NCBI GenBank assembly: GCA_947579665.1
Contig: OX388348.1
Location: 10,850,001 to 10,914,000, forward strand
DNA: 64,000 bases
Reading direction: 5' to 3'
DNA from: Sympetrum striolatum
Lineage: Eukaryota > Arthropoda > Insecta > Odonata > Libellulidae
Shown: positions 62,449-64,000 of the stretch, in pieces
Layout: each line of letters opens with the position of its first letter
How positions within the stretch are numbered: position 1 is the stretch's first letter
The notes under the pieces: model-generated
The model's input: the letters and a program-made list of their open reading frames with translations, nothing else
Told to the model about the DNA's origin: nothing
Database searches by the model: none
Position numbers and translations under genes: made by a program

Positions 62449-63159
62449 CGATTATTAAAAGGTCTTACTCAACATGAGAGGTCAGATCAGACCCTCTACA
62501 TGAAATCTTCAAGTTTTAGTCCCATAATGGGCAGAACTTCTCTATCAAGAGAGGCAAAATGCCTCTCGGTGATGAGAATTGTATCTGCAGATGGTATCTC
62601 TCTTTTGATTGCTACCTGAAAGTCTTGAAGGGCAAAACATCTCAATCGGAATCCTGATCGTCGATGAGAATATTATTTTGCCAAAGGTAGCTTTCTATTG
62701 AGTGATACCATGAGGTACGCAGACCCTCTTTCCATGGGCAGAACCTCTCAAACAGGAGAGACACCTCCCCTGAAGAGAACTGTATTCTGAAAATGGTAGC
62801 TTTCATTTGAGAGCTACCCCATGGTACACAGACCCAATCGATGGGCAGAATCTCTCAACCTGGGGGAGGCATCACACCACTCCATAGTGAGAATTTTATT
62901 CTGCAAGGGTAGCTCTCTTTTGAAGTTACCAGAAGACCAGCAGACCTCTCAGCATGAAGGTTTACATGGAGATTTTAAGGTAGGTAAACCAGTACACCTT
63001 TATCAATAATGTATTTATAAGCACCCCATTCCTGAAAGGTAAGAAAAGAGACCATTAATATTCAATAAAAAAGTTTTAATCATAAAAATTATTATTTTCT
63101 TATGATAATCAGATACCAATACTTAAAAAATATATTCTATAATCTTAAGAAAAACATAC

Positions 63160-64000
63160 CTTATTTTGTCATCACCAATTGGGAAGGCATTGGAATGACT
63201 GCATCCAACGATAATCTCAAATAAGATGCCTTTTTCAAAGCGCATCGATTATTAAAACGTCTCACTCAACATAAGAGGTCAGATCAGACCCTCTACAAGA
63301 AATCTTCAAGTTTTAGTCCCATAATGGGCAGAACTTCTCTATCAAGAGAGGCAAAATGCCTCTCGGTGACGAGAATTGTATCTGCAGATGGTATCTCTCT
63401 GTTGATAGCTACCAGAAAGTCTTGAAGGGCAAAACATCTCAATCGGAATCCTGATCGTCGATGAGAATATTATTTTGCCAAAGGTAGCTTTCTATTGAGT
63501 GATACCATGAGGTACGCAGACCCTCTTTCCATGGGCAGAACCTCTCAAACAGGAGAGACACCTCCCCTGAAGAGAACTGTATTCTGAAAATGGTAGCATT
63601 CATTTGAGAGCTACCCCATGGTACACAGACCCAATCGATGGGCAGAATCTCTCAACCTGGGGGAGGCATCACACCACTCCATAGTGAGAATTTTATTCTG
63701 CTAGGGTAGCTCTCTTTTGAAGTTACCAGAACACCAGAAGACCTCTCCATATGGGTACCTATAAAACAATAGTTGTTAATTATGGCCTTTAAATAATTGA
63801 ATGATTTTGTCCAATTATATTTCGATATTTCCAAAGTATTCTAGGCTTAAACCTATTTACTGTAAAATTTGTAACCCTATGTTGATTCATTACCTCGAAA
63901 TTCCTGTTAATATATTGAAGAAGTAGTAAGTTTTCCCTTTGCCTATCCAACAACATCCAAAGATTTTTAATTCTTCTTTCCTCAGCTGCTCGGGTTCAAT
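63160..64000 (-). CDS. Candidate exons D2, C and partial B in Y4
   Basis: D2 63160-63245, C 63701-63758, and B beginning at its donor (63894) and running past the window edge. Confidence 0.3.

Larger units (their letters stand above)
61186..64000. repeat. Module Y4, cut by the window end
   Basis: First 2815 bp of a Y module, matching Y3 with its CTCGCTAAAC marker. One difference noticed: T at 62573 where Y3 has C at 54561. Candidate exons: E 61581-61785, D1 62363-62448, D2 63160-63245, C 63701-63758 and part of B from 63894. Minisatellite sets at about 62527-62956 and 63324-63753. Confidence 0.9.

Overview
The window looks like eukaryotic, very probably arthropod, repeat-rich DNA from heterochromatin. 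It is AT-rich, has introns with GT-AG consensus, carries a decayed hAT transposon, and contains no bacterial-style gene packing, rRNA or tRNA gene that I can recognise. The arthropod assignment is an inference from overall style, not from a diagnostic gene. A run of exactly 200 N (23107-23306) divides it into two unrelated halves, so their adjacency rests on scaffolding, not on read-through sequence.

Left half (1-23106): a higher-order satellite. Each unit is built of three blocks. Block A is made of AT-rich monomers of about 91 bp around CGAGATATGATCG and AAAGCAACGAAA. Block B is a 2-3.4 kb array of a roughly 21-bp T-tract monomer. Block CD is a CpG- and GC-rich array of 14-bp monomers of two types: C (GGGAGGTCGACTCC) and D (AGGTCAATGACCCT). 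Units start at 1, 5957, 13235 and 19440. The steps are 5956, 7278 and 6205 bp, and nearly all of the difference lies in the CD block. The fourth unit is cut short at about 21620 and continues as a pure A array to the gap. The apparent reading frames here are satellite artefacts. D monomers match the inverted-repeat, 1-bp-spacer consensus of ecdysone-type nuclear receptors in 14-bp register. B monomers place T-tracts about every 10.5 bp.

Right half, first part (23307-27980): single-copy-looking AT-rich DNA holding a 1803-bp internally deleted hAT element (24802-26604). Its 8-bp target duplications and terminal inverted repeats are visible. On the minus strand it keeps the transposase start with a CxxC motif and the C-terminal dimerisation domain. 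A small fold-back element is nested inside it.

Right half, second part (27981-64000): a tandem array of two alternating modules, X (3450 bp) and Y (4562 bp). The order is X0 (short, diverged), X1 Y1 X2 X3 Y2 X4 Y3 X5 Y4 (cut by the window end). X+Y repeats every 8012 bp. X1-Y1-X2 was copied as an 11,462-bp block to give X3-Y2-X4, and X4-Y3 was copied almost without change to give X5-Y4. The X2-X3 junction is a Y/X hybrid that marks loss of a Y by unequal exchange. On the minus strand both modules carry a series of exon-like stretches. In Y, an 86-nt exon ending in a donor site and a 205-nt exon behind an acceptor join in phase to give a predicted 96-residue protein. I do not recognise its family. 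Other stretches in X carry stop codons shared by all copies, so the array looks like a recently amplified multicopy gene or pseudogene family. Y also holds two sets of a hairpin-forming minisatellite of about 105 bp. The main candidates for something undescribed are this minus-strand gene family with its tandem amplification, and the nuclear-receptor-site satellite on the left.
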